A stretch of DNA of 64,000 nucleotides, from positions 21,475-85,474 of the forward strand of contig NZ_FTOQ01000014.1 in assembly GCF_900156805.1 (NCBI RefSeq), written 5' to 3'. Positions 35,422-44,161 of this stretch are shown here, one piece after another. The notes under the pieces were generated by a model that worked only from the letters and a program-made list of their open reading frames with translations, made no database searches and was not told where the DNA came from. The stretch is from Roseivivax lentus. Lineage in GTDB: Bacteria; Pseudomonadota; Alphaproteobacteria; Rhodobacterales; Rhodobacteraceae. How positions within the stretch are numbered: the first letter of the stretch is position 1; each line of letters starts with the position of its first letter. A program made the translations under genes and the position numbers.

Positions 35422-36190
35422 GGTGCCGTCAGCCGAATTCGGTCTTATCTCCACGAGGACAGTCACATTGCGTCTTATGCTGAATGGACGCCGCGCCACT
35501 TGGCAAGAGAAGCGGTCGGTTGGCTTTGAAATGAGGTCGTAGTGAAAAGCTGCGCTCTTGGTTGAAGCGGTCAGTAATGAGGGGTGGACGGCTGCAAAAT
35601 ATTGAAGATTTTGCAGCCACGAGAACTCGGGCATCGCCTTCTCCCGTCGTCGGAACGACAGGTGCGCGTTTTCCGCCCCATCGTTCGTCCACCGACCTGT
35701 CTTCTGCCGGTCGCCCGCTGCAATTTCCTTCAGTGCACCGGCGTTTGACCGGAGATTGGCCGTTGCGATGACGTGGGGCTGACCGTGCTTGCGGATCGCA
35801 TTCTTTAGAAATCTCAGAGTTACCTTCTTGAAACGTGCCTACGCCACGAAGCTTTCGGGAACCTCACGCTCGCGATCCACCGCCCGCCACGGAAAGCCAG
35901 GTTCGCCGTCAATTTTCAAGGACGTCACGCCGAGTTGTGATCGTCAGCGACTGGCTTTCCTGCGTTTGATTTGACGCTTTCGGATCTTGGCGGAGAAGCT
36001 CGGGCCGAACCGATGCCACCAGACACTGACTATCTCATGGCTCAAATTGGCGCCGCACTGATGCAGCAGACCCTCAACATTCCCAAGTGAGAGCGGGAGC
36101 CGGACGTAGGTCATCACGGCCAGGTGGATGGTTTTCGGAGAGGTCTTGAAGTAGTTGAAAAGTTTGTGCTTTGCCATTTTTTTGAGGCGA
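35422..36190 (-). pseudogene. Decayed IS6-family element with broken transposase
   Basis: The left end GGTGCCGTCAGC (35422-35433) is a mutated version of the GGTGCTGTCAGA ends of the intact copies in this window. The minus strand from 36176 reads MAKHKLFNYFKTSPKTIHLA and then SLGNVEGLLHQCGANLSHE and WWHRFGPSFSAKI before a stop near 35944. Further on, FAAVHPSLLT and FNQERSFSLRPHFKANR match the C-terminus of the same transposase. The central DDE region is largely destroyed by indels. Its right end abuts the integrase at 36218 and appears to have replaced that gene's first codons. Confidence 0.75.
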
Positions 36191-36217
36191 TGATGATGTG
36201 ACCGCCAACTGTCAGGC

Positions 36218-37174
36218 GTGACGCTCGACTGTGAACTGGCAGCACTTGAACGGTCTGACGTCGGGAACGGGCATAAAGATTTCGAGCGGTTCCACATCGA
36301 ATGGGCGATGGTGTTCCGTACCGATCTTGGGCAAGCCAAGGACAGGACCGGCAAGTTCTTGAGCAAATCCACCAGCCGCGCGATCATGGCAACCGTGCGC
36401 GAGTTCACGATCTGGCTTTCTCAGCAGGAAGGCTACAGGAGCCGGATCAGAACGTCCGATGCCGACTACTTCAACCTGTCGCGCCGCGACGAAGCCGAAG
36501 CCCGTGCATCGTCTCGCCGCCCCACTCCCAGCGTCCAGCAGGGGCAACACGCTTTCGATTTGATGCCCTCGACCACCCCGCGCGAAATGCGGGACAAGGC
36601 CGTCTTCGCCTTACTTTGCCTTACGGGTATCCGTGTCGGTGCATTGATCAGTCTGTGCATCCGGCATGTCGATCTGGATGAGAAATCCGTGACGCAGAAC
36701 CCCCGCGAAGTGGCGACGAAGTTCGGCAAACGCATCGACACCTTTTTTGCAAAAGGCTTACCCGAGGCCAAAGCTGTTTTGCGGAACTGGATCGCCTACC
36801 TGGAAGACGAAGCGCTCTATGGCCCGGACGACCCGCTTTTCCCAGCAACCGCCATCGCACCAAACTCGAATACCGGCTTCACGGTCGAAGGTTTCGAGCG
36901 CCGCCCGTGGAAAAGCACGGAACCAGTCCGCAAGATCGTCAACGCTGCCTTCCAAGCCGCCAAGCTGGACAGCTTCGGCCCGCACGCCTTCCGCCACATG
37001 CTCGCCCGCCATGCCGCACAGAATTGCACTGCGGTCGCGGAAATCGTCGCCACAGCGCGGAACCTCGGTCATTCCGATGTGCGGACAACGTTGCGCAGCT
37101 ATGGCCAGATCAGCCGCGAACGCCAGCGCGCCTTGATTACAGGCGAGTCTGGCGATGACCTGATGGAGGACTGA
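36218..37174 (+). CDS. Tyrosine recombinase/integrase, probably 5'-truncated
   Basis: The 318-residue frame keeps the complete catalytic domain: the first Arg in LTGIRVGALISL, the HAFRHMLARH box (His-x-x-Arg), LGHSDVRTTL and the likely Tyr nucleophile in RSYGQ. The core-binding domain is present from FERFHIEWAMVF onward. The N-terminal 25-30 residues expected for relatives are missing: upstream of GTG 36218 an in-frame stop occurs at 36194-36196, next to the decayed IS6 copy. It may be made from the GTG start but could be inactive. It belongs to the XerC/D-like integrases of mobile islands and plasmids in Rhodobacteraceae. Confidence 0.75.
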   Translation: MTLDCELAALERSDVGNGHKDFERFHIEWAMVFRTDLGQAKDRTGKFLSKSTSRAIMATVREFTIWLSQQEGYRSRIRTSDADYFNLSRRDEAEARASSRRPTPSVQQGQHAFDLMPSTTPREMRDKAVFALLCLTGIRVGALISLCIRHVDLDEKSVTQNPREVATKFGKRIDTFFAKGLPEAKAVLRNWIAYLEDEALYGPDDPLFPATAIAPNSNTGFTVEGFERRPWKSTEPVRKIVNAAFQAAKLDSFGPHAFRHMLARHAAQNCTAVAEIVATARNLGHSDVRTTLRSYGQISRERQRALITGESGDDLMED

Positions 37175-37270
37175 TCCGACTGCAGAGCAAAGGATCACCG
37201 CGCGTGGGAACAAGCATTCGCAAATTCAATTTTTACCAGCAAAAACAATTTATTAGGCTGATATAGTGGC
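37175..37270. other. Gap between integrase and IS6-family element
   Basis: These bases hold an A/T-rich tract (37220-37265). No gene, and no eight-base target duplication matching the far side of the IS6 element, was found. Confidence 0.3.
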
Positions 37271-38084
37271 GGTGCTGTCAGACCAATTCGAACCCGTCTC
37301 TGCCAGGACAGTGACACTGCCCCTTATGCGGCGCAAAGACCGCGCCACTCGGCAAGAGCAGCGGCGCGATTTGCCTTGAAGAGGGGTCTGCTCGAGAGGC
37401 TGCGCTCCTGGTTGAAGTGGTTAGAGACAGAGGCGTGGACAGCGGCGAATTTCTGCAAACTTCGCATGCGACGAAACCGAAGCATCGCCCGTTCCCGTCG
37501 TCGGAACGGCAAGTGTGAGTTCTCTGCTCGATTGTTCTTCCAACGGCCTGTTTCTTGTCGATCTTCGGAACCGATTTGCTTCAGCGCGGCACCATAGGAT
37601 CGGAGCATGTCCGTCACGATCACCTCGGGCCGACCATGTTTGCGCATTGCTTTCTTTAGGAATTTCAACGCGGCCTTCTTGTCTCGAGTCTTCGTCACGA
37701 TGCTTTCGAGTACCTCGCCTTCGTGATCAACGGCCCGCCAAAGATAGTGGCGCTCGCCATTGATCTTCACGAACATCTCGTCGAGATGCCAACGCCAACT
37801 GCTGGATTTCATCCCTTCGATGCGCCGCCTACGGATCTCCGAGGCGAACAGTGGCCCAAACCGGTGCCACCAGAACCGGACCGTCTCATGGCTGACATCG
37901 ACGCCACGTTCGTGCAGCAAATCCTCTACATTGCGCAGCGAAAGCGGAAAACGGACGTACAGCATCACCGCCAGGCGGATTATCTCGGGGCTTGTCTTGA
38001 ACCACTTGAATGGGCTGGGTTTGGTCATGCGGGGCGCTAGCCAGCGCCCTACCCCGCCTCAAGACAAGTTCCTCTGACAAAGCC
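37271..38084. mobile_element. IS6-family insertion sequence, copy A
   Basis: The element is bounded by imperfect inverted ends: GGTGCTGTCAGACCAATT at 37271 and, on the other strand, GGCTTTGTCAGAGGAACT reading in from 38084, sharing TGTCAGA. It is about 814 bases, the usual IS6 size, and contains one transposase gene on the minus strand. The flanking eight bases (ATAGTGGC and CCTGAAAG) do not match, so no target duplication remains, as expected after cointegration or recombination. Direct repeats of its right end continue past 38084. Confidence 0.8.
37324..38028 (-). CDS. IS6-family transposase (copy A)
   Basis: The 234-residue DDE transposase has HLDEMFVKINGERHYLWRAVD (first Asp; quoted in part), VIVTDMLRSYGAAL (second Asp) and NNRAENSHLPFRRRERAM (Glu), with the N-terminal helix-turn-helix FPLSLRNVEDLLHERG. 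The length equals that of active IS6 relatives. It is close to, but clearly different from, the copy at 56967: KNNRAENS here against LNNRVENP there. The two copies are therefore separate arrivals or old paralogues. It catalyses replicative transposition by cointegrate formation. Confidence 0.92.
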   Translation of the reverse strand: MTKPSPFKWFKTSPEIIRLAVMLYVRFPLSLRNVEDLLHERGVDVSHETVRFWWHRFGPLFASEIRRRRIEGMKSSSWRWHLDEMFVKINGERHYLWRAVDHEGEVLESIVTKTRDKKAALKFLKKAMRKHGRPEVIVTDMLRSYGAALKQIGSEDRQETGRWKNNRAENSHLPFRRRERAMLRFRRMRSLQKFAAVHASVSNHFNQERSLSSRPLFKANRAAALAEWRGLCAA

Positions 38085-38086
38085 CC

Positions 38087-38206
38087 TGAAAGGGCTGGGT
38101 TTGGTCATGCGAGGACGCTAGCCAGCGCCCTGCCCCGGCTCAAGCCAGGTTCCTCTGACAGTGCCTCCTGGGACGTTATCAAGGCAAGTTCGTCTGACAG
38201 TCGCCC
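38087..38206. repeat. Tandem leftover IS6 right ends
   Basis: Directly after copy A the sequence repeats its right end. GGGCTGGGTTTGGTCATGCG recurs at 38092, followed by GCTAGCCAGCGCCCTGCCCC and TTCCTCTGACAGTGCC (to 38165). A shorter piece, AAGGCAAGTTCGTCTGACAG, comes at 38180-38199. These are right-end fragments of two further IS6-type elements without transposase genes. They record repeated insertions or deletions at the same point, next to the cargo genes. Confidence 0.7.
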
Positions 38207-38249
38207 TTTGCTGGGCAGGCCGATCCAGACACCATATCCGGTGTACCAA

Positions 38250-38777
38250 TTACTCCTTCTCGAGGTACTCCAGCATGATCTCCGCGCTGGACCGGTCAAG
38301 CGGTACGCCATCCGGATTATCTCTCAGGCCGGGCTCGGCGAAGACCTGTCTGATCGCGCCGTCTTCGACCAGCATCGAATACCGCCAGCTCCGCAGGCCC
38401 ATCCCATGGTCCGAGCGGTCGACGAGCATGCCCATCATCCGGGTGAACGCGCCATTTCCATCCGGTAGCATGAAGACCTTCTCGATATTTCGCGATCTGG
38501 CCCATTGGAACATGACAAAGGCATCATTGACGGCGAGGCAGATGACCCGGTCGATACCACATGCCATGAAGTCGGCATGCAGGCGTTCGTAGCCGGGCAG
38601 ATGGCTGTCCGAGCAGGCAGGCGTGAATGCTCCGGGAAGCGCGAAGAGGACGATCCGCTTGCCTGCGAACACGTCTGCGGTCGTCAGCGCCTTCCACTCG
38701 AATGGATTGTCGCCACCGAGTGCGGCGTTGCGCACTCGGGTATGAAACACGGTGTCGGGGACCTGTTGTGGTGTCAC
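38250..38777 (-). CDS. Peroxiredoxin, Prx5-type
   Basis: A 175-residue redoxin-fold protein with the Prx5 active site LPGAFTPACSDSHLPGY, peroxidatic Cys55 and a conserved SWRYSMLVEDG. It reduces hydrogen peroxide and alkyl hydroperoxides using glutathione/glutaredoxin or thioredoxin. No second strictly placed resolving Cys is visible, so it is probably a 1-Cys or glutathione-dependent member. It lies 17 bases after the aldehyde dehydrogenase gene in a four-gene minus-strand group with a GST and an SDR, which suggests oxidative or electrophile stress during catabolism of the island's substrate. Confidence 0.85.
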   Translation of the reverse strand: MTPQQVPDTVFHTRVRNAALGGDNPFEWKALTTADVFAGKRIVLFALPGAFTPACSDSHLPGYERLHADFMACGIDRVICLAVNDAFVMFQWARSRNIEKVFMLPDGNGAFTRMMGMLVDRSDHGMGLRSWRYSMLVEDGAIRQVFAEPGLRDNPDGVPLDRSSAEIMLEYLEKE

Positions 38778-38794
38778 GGTGGCTCTCCTCGAAC

Positions 38795-40219
38795 TCAGAA
38801 CTTCACCGTAACCGTCTTGAGATGCGAGTAGTGATGGATTGCCTCGATCCCCTTCTCGCGTCCGTAGCCCGAATTCTTGTAGCCGCCGAAAGGCGTTTGG
38901 ACAGACATCGTATTCCAGACATTGACGAAGATCTGGCCCGCGTCGATCCGGTCGGCAACGCGCAGGGCGCGGCTGATGTTTTGGCTCCAGACCGTGCCGA
39001 TCAGGCCGTAATCGCTGTCGTTGGCGATGCGGATCGCATCCTCTTCGGTGTCGAAGGGAATCACGACGCCGACGGGACCGAATATTTCCTCCTGCGCGAT
39101 GCGCATGTCGTTCGACACATCGGCGTAGAGCGTGGGCTGGATGTAGAACCCGTCACCGTCAGCCACGGCGCCGCCGTGAAGACAACGCGCACCATCTTCT
39201 TCGGCGACCTTGAAGTATGTCTGCACGCGCCGGAATTGCGCAGGCGTAATGATGGGGCCGAGATTCTCACCAGGAACAATGCCTTCCACCGCTTTCTTCA
39301 ACTTACCGAGGAATGCGTCGTAGACGGACCGCTGCACCAGCACGCGCGTGCCGGCGGAGCAAACCTGACCGGCGTTGAGTGTGAAGCCCTTAACGGCCTC
39401 GGTCGCAGCGGTGTCAAGATCGGCGTCATCGAACACAATGTTGGCCGACTTGCCACCGAGTTCCAGCGTGAGGGGAATGATCCGGTCGGCCGCGATATGA
39501 CCGATGGCCCGGCCCACGCCGACCGATCCCGTGAAGGCGACCTTGCGGACATCGGGATGGCTCACGATGGCTTCGCCCACGTCCTTGCCGGTTCCGAGTA
39601 CGACATTGATGACGCCGCTGGGAAAGCCGACTTCGCTCGCCATCCGGGCCATGGCGACCGTGGTTTGGGACGTGATCTCGGAGGGTTTCGCGACGATCAC
39701 ATTGCCCGCGACCAGCGCCGGCGCGATAGCCCGAGCGGCCTGGTTCAGCGGCAGGTTCCAAGGCGTGATGACACCGACGATCCCGTAGGGCTCGCGCTTG
39801 GTGAAGACGTGCTGATCGGGTGCAACGTCGAGCACATCGCCAGTCGGCAGATACACGAGGCTGCCGTAGAACTCGAAATAGGCGACCGATCCATCGATTT
39901 CGGCATAGGCCATGGGCATGGGTTTGCCGGTGTCGGCACGCTCCATCTCGGCCAGCTCGTCACGCTTCTCGCGCATCATGGCCGCGAGGCCCATCATCAG
40001 ACGTCCGCGCTCTGCGGCGTTGAACCGGCGCCACCCCTCGGCGGCGCGCTTGGCGGCGCCAACGGCGGCGTCGACGTCGGCCTTCGTGCCGGCGGCGACC
40101 GAGATGCCCGGCCCGCCGGTCATCGGATTGACGTTGTCGAGGTAGCTGCCGGACGCGGCGACGGAGTTACCGTCGATCCAGTGTTCCAGTTTACCGAGTG
40201 TGGCGATCTGCTTGTTCAT
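38795..40219 (-). CDS. NAD(P)+-dependent aldehyde dehydrogenase
   Basis: The 474-residue enzyme has the ALDH superfamily set: PWNLPLNQAARAIAPAL, the Gly motif FTGSVGVGRAIG, the catalytic Glu in TLELGGKSANIV and the nucleophile Cys in NAGQVCSAGTRV, with EEIFGPVGVVIPF near the C-terminus. It oxidises an aldehyde to the acid. Length and motifs match betaine/phenylacetaldehyde-type or broad-specificity ALDHs, and the substrate cannot be set. It is encoded between the GST and peroxiredoxin genes on one transcript, 18 bases after the GST stop. Confidence 0.9.
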   Translation of the reverse strand: MNKQIATLGKLEHWIDGNSVAASGSYLDNVNPMTGGPGISVAAGTKADVDAAVGAAKRAAEGWRRFNAAERGRLMMGLAAMMREKRDELAEMERADTGKPMPMAYAEIDGSVAYFEFYGSLVYLPTGDVLDVAPDQHVFTKREPYGIVGVITPWNLPLNQAARAIAPALVAGNVIVAKPSEITSQTTVAMARMASEVGFPSGVINVVLGTGKDVGEAIVSHPDVRKVAFTGSVGVGRAIGHIAADRIIPLTLELGGKSANIVFDDADLDTAATEAVKGFTLNAGQVCSAGTRVLVQRSVYDAFLGKLKKAVEGIVPGENLGPIITPAQFRRVQTYFKVAEEDGARCLHGGAVADGDGFYIQPTLYADVSNDMRIAQEEIFGPVGVVIPFDTEEDAIRIANDSDYGLIGTVWSQNISRALRVADRIDAGQIFVNVWNTMSVQTPFGGYKNSGYGREKGIEAIHHYSHLKTVTVKF

Positions 40220-40237
40220 TCTCTCGCTCCCCAGAGC

Positions 40238-40834
40238 TCAGATATAAGGCATGGTGGCTTCGACGGACGGGCGACCCTTTTGCCGTTCGCGCCAAGCGCG
40301 AAGGTTCGGCAGGTCGGCCAGCCAGTCCCGATCGGTGAACCGGAAGACCACGTAGTCGATCAGCGTAACGGCGGCGAAGTTCGCGATGTCGGGCCGATCG
40401 GCGAAGTCGCGCGGCAGGTTGGCGTCAAGCCAGGCGAGACCGCTTGCGATGCTGCGAAACCGCTTGGAGCCGACCATGTCGGTGTCGAATTTGTCGCTCG
40501 ACTTGCGGCCAATGATGATGGCCGTCGACGCCTCGGCTGCGCCCAGTGCAGGGGCGGCGATTTCGAGCGTGCGGGCGAGATCGTCCGACGGGTAGATGGA
40601 CGGCTGGGCGACCTCGTCAAGATAGCGCAAGATGAGATGCGCCTCGGCAAAAACATGGCCGTCATCGGTCGTGAGCGTCGGGACGCGGCCCGCCGGGTTG
40701 GCCTTGAGGAAGACCTCGGGGTCAGCCCAGGGATCGACGATTTCCAGCTCGACCTTGTCTGCGAGACCCTTCTCTTCGATGGCGAGTCGCACCAGACGGA
40801 CGAAAGGCGACGTGGTGTTGATATAGAGATGCAT
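40238..40834 (-). CDS. Glutathione S-transferase
   Basis: A 198-residue GST. The N-terminal thioredoxin-like domain begins LYINTTSPFVRLVRLAIEEKG, with Ser/Thr at the active-site position, and carries the cis-proline/glutathione-binding segment NPAGRVPTL. The C-terminal helical domain contains FADRPDIANFAAVTLIDYV, near the N-capping box. Bacterial GSTs of this class conjugate or reduce electrophiles or act in aromatic and ether catabolism. It lies ten bases after the SDR stop and 18 before the aldehyde dehydrogenase. Confidence 0.85.
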   Translation of the reverse strand: MHLYINTTSPFVRLVRLAIEEKGLADKVELEIVDPWADPEVFLKANPAGRVPTLTTDDGHVFAEAHLILRYLDEVAQPSIYPSDDLARTLEIAAPALGAAEASTAIIIGRKSSDKFDTDMVGSKRFRSIASGLAWLDANLPRDFADRPDIANFAAVTLIDYVVFRFTDRDWLADLPNLRAWRERQKGRPSVEATMPYI

Positions 40835-40844
40835 GGGCCTCTCC

Positions 40845-41642
40845 TCACTTGACCTTGAGCGTGATGCCGCCGTCGATCACCAATTCGATGCCCGTGATGT
40901 GCTTGGCCTCGTCCGAGGCCAGGAACACGCTGGCCCAGGCGACGTCCCATCCGTCGCCCATCTGTCCGAGCGGCACAAGGGCATCGCGCGCCTTCACCAT
41001 CGCCTCGGTCGAGCCGTAGACGGCTGTGACGTTGCCAGCGTGGATCAAGGGTGTGTTCATCAGCCCCGGCAGGATCGAGTTGCAGCGGATGCCCTTCGGC
41101 CCGTAGTTCAGCGCGATGTCGCGGGTGAAGGCGTTCACCGCCCCCTTGGACGCCGAATAGCTGATGCAACTGTAGCCTAGGCTGTGCGTCGAGGCGATGG
41201 ACGATATATTGATGATCGACCCGCCACCCTGTTTGGTCATGATCGGCAGGATGTTGCGGCAGGTCAGGTAGATCGACTTGACGTTGATCGCCATCAGCCG
41301 GTCCCATTGTTCGTCAGTCAGATCCTCCGGCCCGCCCGGGTCGATGATGCCGACATTGTTGTCGAGCACGTCGATGCGCCCGAAGGCCTCCATGCAGGCA
41401 TTGACGGCAGCCTCCACCTGGTCCGCTTTCGAGACGTCGCAGACAGCGGTTTCGACCGTGCCACCTTCTTCTCGGATGATCTTGGCGGTTTCCTCGACGG
41501 CGTCCTTGTTGATGTCGAGCGCAAAGATCTTGGCGCCTTCGCGCGCCATCGCCACGGCAGCGGCCTTTCCATTGCCCCAGCCGGCACCGATGGCACCCGC
41601 GCCCGAGAAGAAAACCACCTTGTCTTTCAATCTGTCGCCCAT
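40845..41642 (-). CDS. Short-chain dehydrogenase/reductase
   Basis: The 265-residue SDR has a slightly unusual cofactor loop (FSGAGAIGAGWGNGKA, where TGxxxGIG is common), NNVGI in place of NNAG, and the catalytic Ser-Tyr-x3-Lys in SCISYSASKGAV. The Asp of ALDIN suggests NAD(H) preference. The start at 41642 was chosen over an earlier in-frame ATG at 41741 because SDR homology begins right after it (MGDRLKDKVVFF). It is the first gene of the minus-strand group SDR-GST-ALDH-peroxiredoxin and probably oxidises an alcohol ahead of the aldehyde dehydrogenase. Confidence 0.88.
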   Translation of the reverse strand: MGDRLKDKVVFFSGAGAIGAGWGNGKAAAVAMAREGAKIFALDINKDAVEETAKIIREEGGTVETAVCDVSKADQVEAAVNACMEAFGRIDVLDNNVGIIDPGGPEDLTDEQWDRLMAINVKSIYLTCRNILPIMTKQGGGSIINISSIASTHSLGYSCISYSASKGAVNAFTRDIALNYGPKGIRCNSILPGLMNTPLIHAGNVTAVYGSTEAMVKARDALVPLGQMGDGWDVAWASVFLASDEAKHITGIELVIDGGITLKVK

Positions 41643-42000
41643 GTCCGAGCCGCCCTTCCGTGATGCCGAGAGTTGCCGCACACTCGCGCGTGCGGATCGG
41701 ATCCGGAAATATGAATGCAGTCTAAACGCCAGAGGAAACACCTATACCGCTCATCGTAGCGCCCCTCCGGACAAGCGAATACATCCACGGAGCGCCTCAA
41801 AAACGATTGAATTCGCTGAGTTTCGCCCCCGAGCCGAAAGCTCCGCAGATAGCGATATAGAAAAAAGCTCTAATCGGCATGGGATTTCCGTCTTTGAAAT
41901 CAATCGCCACCTCCCGCCATTGTCCGGCCACCGGCACAAGGGAGGGCACGACGTCTCAGGCACCGCCATCCGCCGGTTGAAACGGAAATGGAGGACTGCC
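41643..42000. promoter_or_regulatory. Divergent intergenic region between SDR and importer operons
   Basis: This 358-base gap separates two outward-reading operons of the cargo region and must contain both promoters. It includes an A/T-rich patch (41840-41910). GGAGG at 41991-41995 is the ribosome-binding site for the rightward ATG at 42001. No gene or clear operator palindrome was recognised. Confidence 0.4.
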
Positions 42001-43188
42001 ATGAAATTCTCAACGCTCATGACCGCATCGCTGCTGGCTTTGGCCGCTGGCCCTGCCGTCGCTCAGGACAAGACCATCAATATTGCCGGATTCGGCGCTT
42101 CGTCAGGTGTAGTCGGCATCTTCGGCCAAAACTCGGGCGCGGCGATGGCCGCCGCTGTCGAGAAGATCAACGCCGAAGGCGGTGTGACGCTGGCCGATGG
42201 ATCCCAGGCGTCGCTTGTCACCACGTATTACGACGACCGCTGCAATGCCGAGGAGGGTATTTCGGTTCTGCGCCGCATCGCTTCGACCGATGCGCTTGTC
42301 GCAGTCGGCCCGACCTGTTCGAACGTAGCCGAACCGCTGTTCGGCATCCTTCAGGCCAAGGTCGACGACGCGGGCGACACCGGGCTGCAATTCCCGGTCT
42401 TCACCGACGTCGCGATCAAGGGTGGCCTTGCCGGCATCTCGGAATGGGTGTTCCGCAACACGCCGTCCGAGTCGACGATGTACGACAGCCTCTTCGCCTG
42501 GATCCGCGAAACGCACCCGGATGCCAAGACGATTTACGGCGGCGTCGAGGAAGATTTCGCCCATTCCCGCTTCACCTGGTACGAGGTGATGAGGAAGGCC
42601 GCCGAGAACCATGGATTCGAAGTGGTGGGCGAGGCCCAGTGGCTCCTGAACGACACCAACTTCAGCAACCAGGCACGCGGCATGCGCCGTGCCGAGCCCG
42701 ACGTTGTCGCGATCTCTGCGCATCCCTTCACCACCTGCGGGATGCTGCGGGAAATGGCGCGCCAGCGGGTCGAACCGAAAGTGCTGGTGGGCCTCACCTC
42801 GTCCTCGTCGCTGGAAACGCTGACCGGCTGCGCAAACGAAGCCGAAGGCATCATTATCCCGACCTCTTTCGCGCCGGTGAACGAGGGAGCCCAGAGCGCA
42901 GCCGCCGCGGTTGTGGCGAATGGTGGACAGCTCGACCTGCACAGCGCCGCCGCCTGGGAAAACATCATGATCCTGAAGGACGTGATCGAGGCCGCGGGAA
43001 TCGAGGGCACGGACGCTTCGCGTGAAGAGGATCGCCGCAAGATCCGCGACGGCCTTGCAGCGCTGACCGAGGCGCCGGGCCTTCTGGGCATGAACAAGCG
43101 GATGCCCGATGGCGAAGCGGTGAAGCCTTACGTCTTCGTCGACGCCGAGAACGGCAAGTGGGAAGTGCTGCACAATCCCGGCAGCTGA
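42001..43188 (+). CDS. ABC transporter substrate-binding protein, branched-chain amino acid type
   Basis: The 395-residue protein has a signal peptide (residues 1-22, cleavage after AVAQ) and a LivJ-like periplasmic-binding fold: GAAMAAAVEKINAEGGV, YYDDRCNAEEGISVLRRIA and a middle GGVEEDFAHSRFTWYEVM. Proteins of this family bind amino acids but also many aromatic acids, urea and short organic acids. It is the only binding protein for two permease/ATPase sets that follow. Internal Cys residues (DDRCNAE, GPTCSN) could form a disulfide. It is first in a ten-gene plus-strand run. Confidence 0.9.
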   Translation: MKFSTLMTASLLALAAGPAVAQDKTINIAGFGASSGVVGIFGQNSGAAMAAAVEKINAEGGVTLADGSQASLVTTYYDDRCNAEEGISVLRRIASTDALVAVGPTCSNVAEPLFGILQAKVDDAGDTGLQFPVFTDVAIKGGLAGISEWVFRNTPSESTMYDSLFAWIRETHPDAKTIYGGVEEDFAHSRFTWYEVMRKAAENHGFEVVGEAQWLLNDTNFSNQARGMRRAEPDVVAISAHPFTTCGMLREMARQRVEPKVLVGLTSSSSLETLTGCANEAEGIIIPTSFAPVNEGAQSAAAAVVANGGQLDLHSAAAWENIMILKDVIEAAGIEGTDASREEDRRKIRDGLAALTEAPGLLGMNKRMPDGEAVKPYVFVDAENGKWEVLHNPGS

Positions 43189-43196
43189 TCCGATCT

Positions 43197-43236
43197 GGCC
43201 CGGGCGCGTCCTCCCTCGTGCCCGGGCCTTTCTTTC
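43197..43236 (+). terminator. Attenuator-like terminator after the binding-protein gene
   Basis: A nine-base perfect stem (GGCCCGGGC at 43197-43205, GCCCGGGCC at 43220-43228) is followed by TTTCTTTC. It lies eight bases beyond the binding-protein stop and before the permease gene. Partial termination here would give the excess of binding-protein message commonly needed for such importers. Confidence 0.65.
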
Positions 43237-43258
43237 GCCGAACCTGAGGGGCTGACCC

Positions 43259-44149
43259 ATGGACTATTTCTTCTTCATCGACCTGATCCAGTCGACGGTG
43301 GACGGCCTTCTCTTCGGCACCACCTACGCGCTGATCGGCATCGGCTTCACCCTGATCTTCGGGGTCATGCGCAAGCTCAACCTCGCCTACGGAGCGGCTG
43401 CTCTGGCGGGGACCTATATCGGCCTCGTCGTCTTCCTGATGTTCGACGCGCACCCGGCGCTGGTCTTCCTCGCCTCTGCCCTCGGATCGGGGCTGATCGG
43501 ACTGGTCGTCTATCTCTGCTGTTTCCGCTTCACCCCGTCCAACTATCCGATGGCGTCGCTGCTTGCCTCGGTGGGGATGCTGCTCTTCATCGACGAGGTG
43601 GTGATCCATGCCAGCCACGGCCTGCCCTATCCCTATCCATCGGTCTTCCGCGATGCGATCATCGAGCTGGGCGATGTCTGGGTGCGGGGCGACCTGCTCT
43701 TCGTTTTCTTCATGTGCGTTGTCGCCATGGCCGCGCTGTTCTGGCTGCTATACCGCACGCCGCTTGGCCTTGCCACGCGGGCGGTCAGCCAGCAGCCCCG
43801 CGCGGCGCAGCTTTGCGGCATCGACGTCACTCGCGTGAACATGATGACCTTCGGCATCGCGGGCGTTCTTGGCGGCATCGCCGGCGCGATGACTGCCGCC
43901 GCCGTCGGTGTCCTGTCGCCCGTCATCGCCATGGGTCTGACGGTCAAGGGCCTGATCGTCGTGGTGATCGGCGGTCTGGGCTCGATCCCCGGCGCGATCA
44001 TCGGAGGGCTTCTCGTCGGTGCGGCCGAGAACATCTTCCTGCTGCTGCGCGGCGTCACCGAGCGCGATATCTACGTGATGCTGCTTCTCTTCATCTTCCT
44101 CACCCTGCGTCCCGGCGGCCTCTTCGGCTCAGCCCAGACGCGCGACTAG
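43259..44149 (+). CDS. Branched-chain-type ABC permease, LivH-like (set 1)
   Basis: A 296-residue membrane protein with about eight helices and the LivH signature LIGIGFTLIFGVMRKLNLAYG near residues 27-47. The late Gly-rich segment is VVVIGGLGSIPGAIIGGL. It forms the channel with the next gene's product. ATG 43259 follows TGAGGGG. The stop is 12 bases before set-1 livM. Confidence 0.9.
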   Translation: MDYFFFIDLIQSTVDGLLFGTTYALIGIGFTLIFGVMRKLNLAYGAAALAGTYIGLVVFLMFDAHPALVFLASALGSGLIGLVVYLCCFRFTPSNYPMASLLASVGMLLFIDEVVIHASHGLPYPYPSVFRDAIIELGDVWVRGDLLFVFFMCVVAMAALFWLLYRTPLGLATRAVSQQPRAAQLCGIDVTRVNMMTFGIAGVLGGIAGAMTAAAVGVLSPVIAMGLTVKGLIVVVIGGLGSIPGAIIGGLLVGAAENIFLLLRGVTERDIYVMLLLFIFLTLRPGGLFGSAQTRD

Positions 44150-44161
44150 GAGGGACGGACA

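Noticed and set aside
37263..38092. An eight-base target duplication around IS6 copy A
   Set aside because: The flanks read ATAGTGGC and CCTGAAAG, which do not match. The same holds for copy B.
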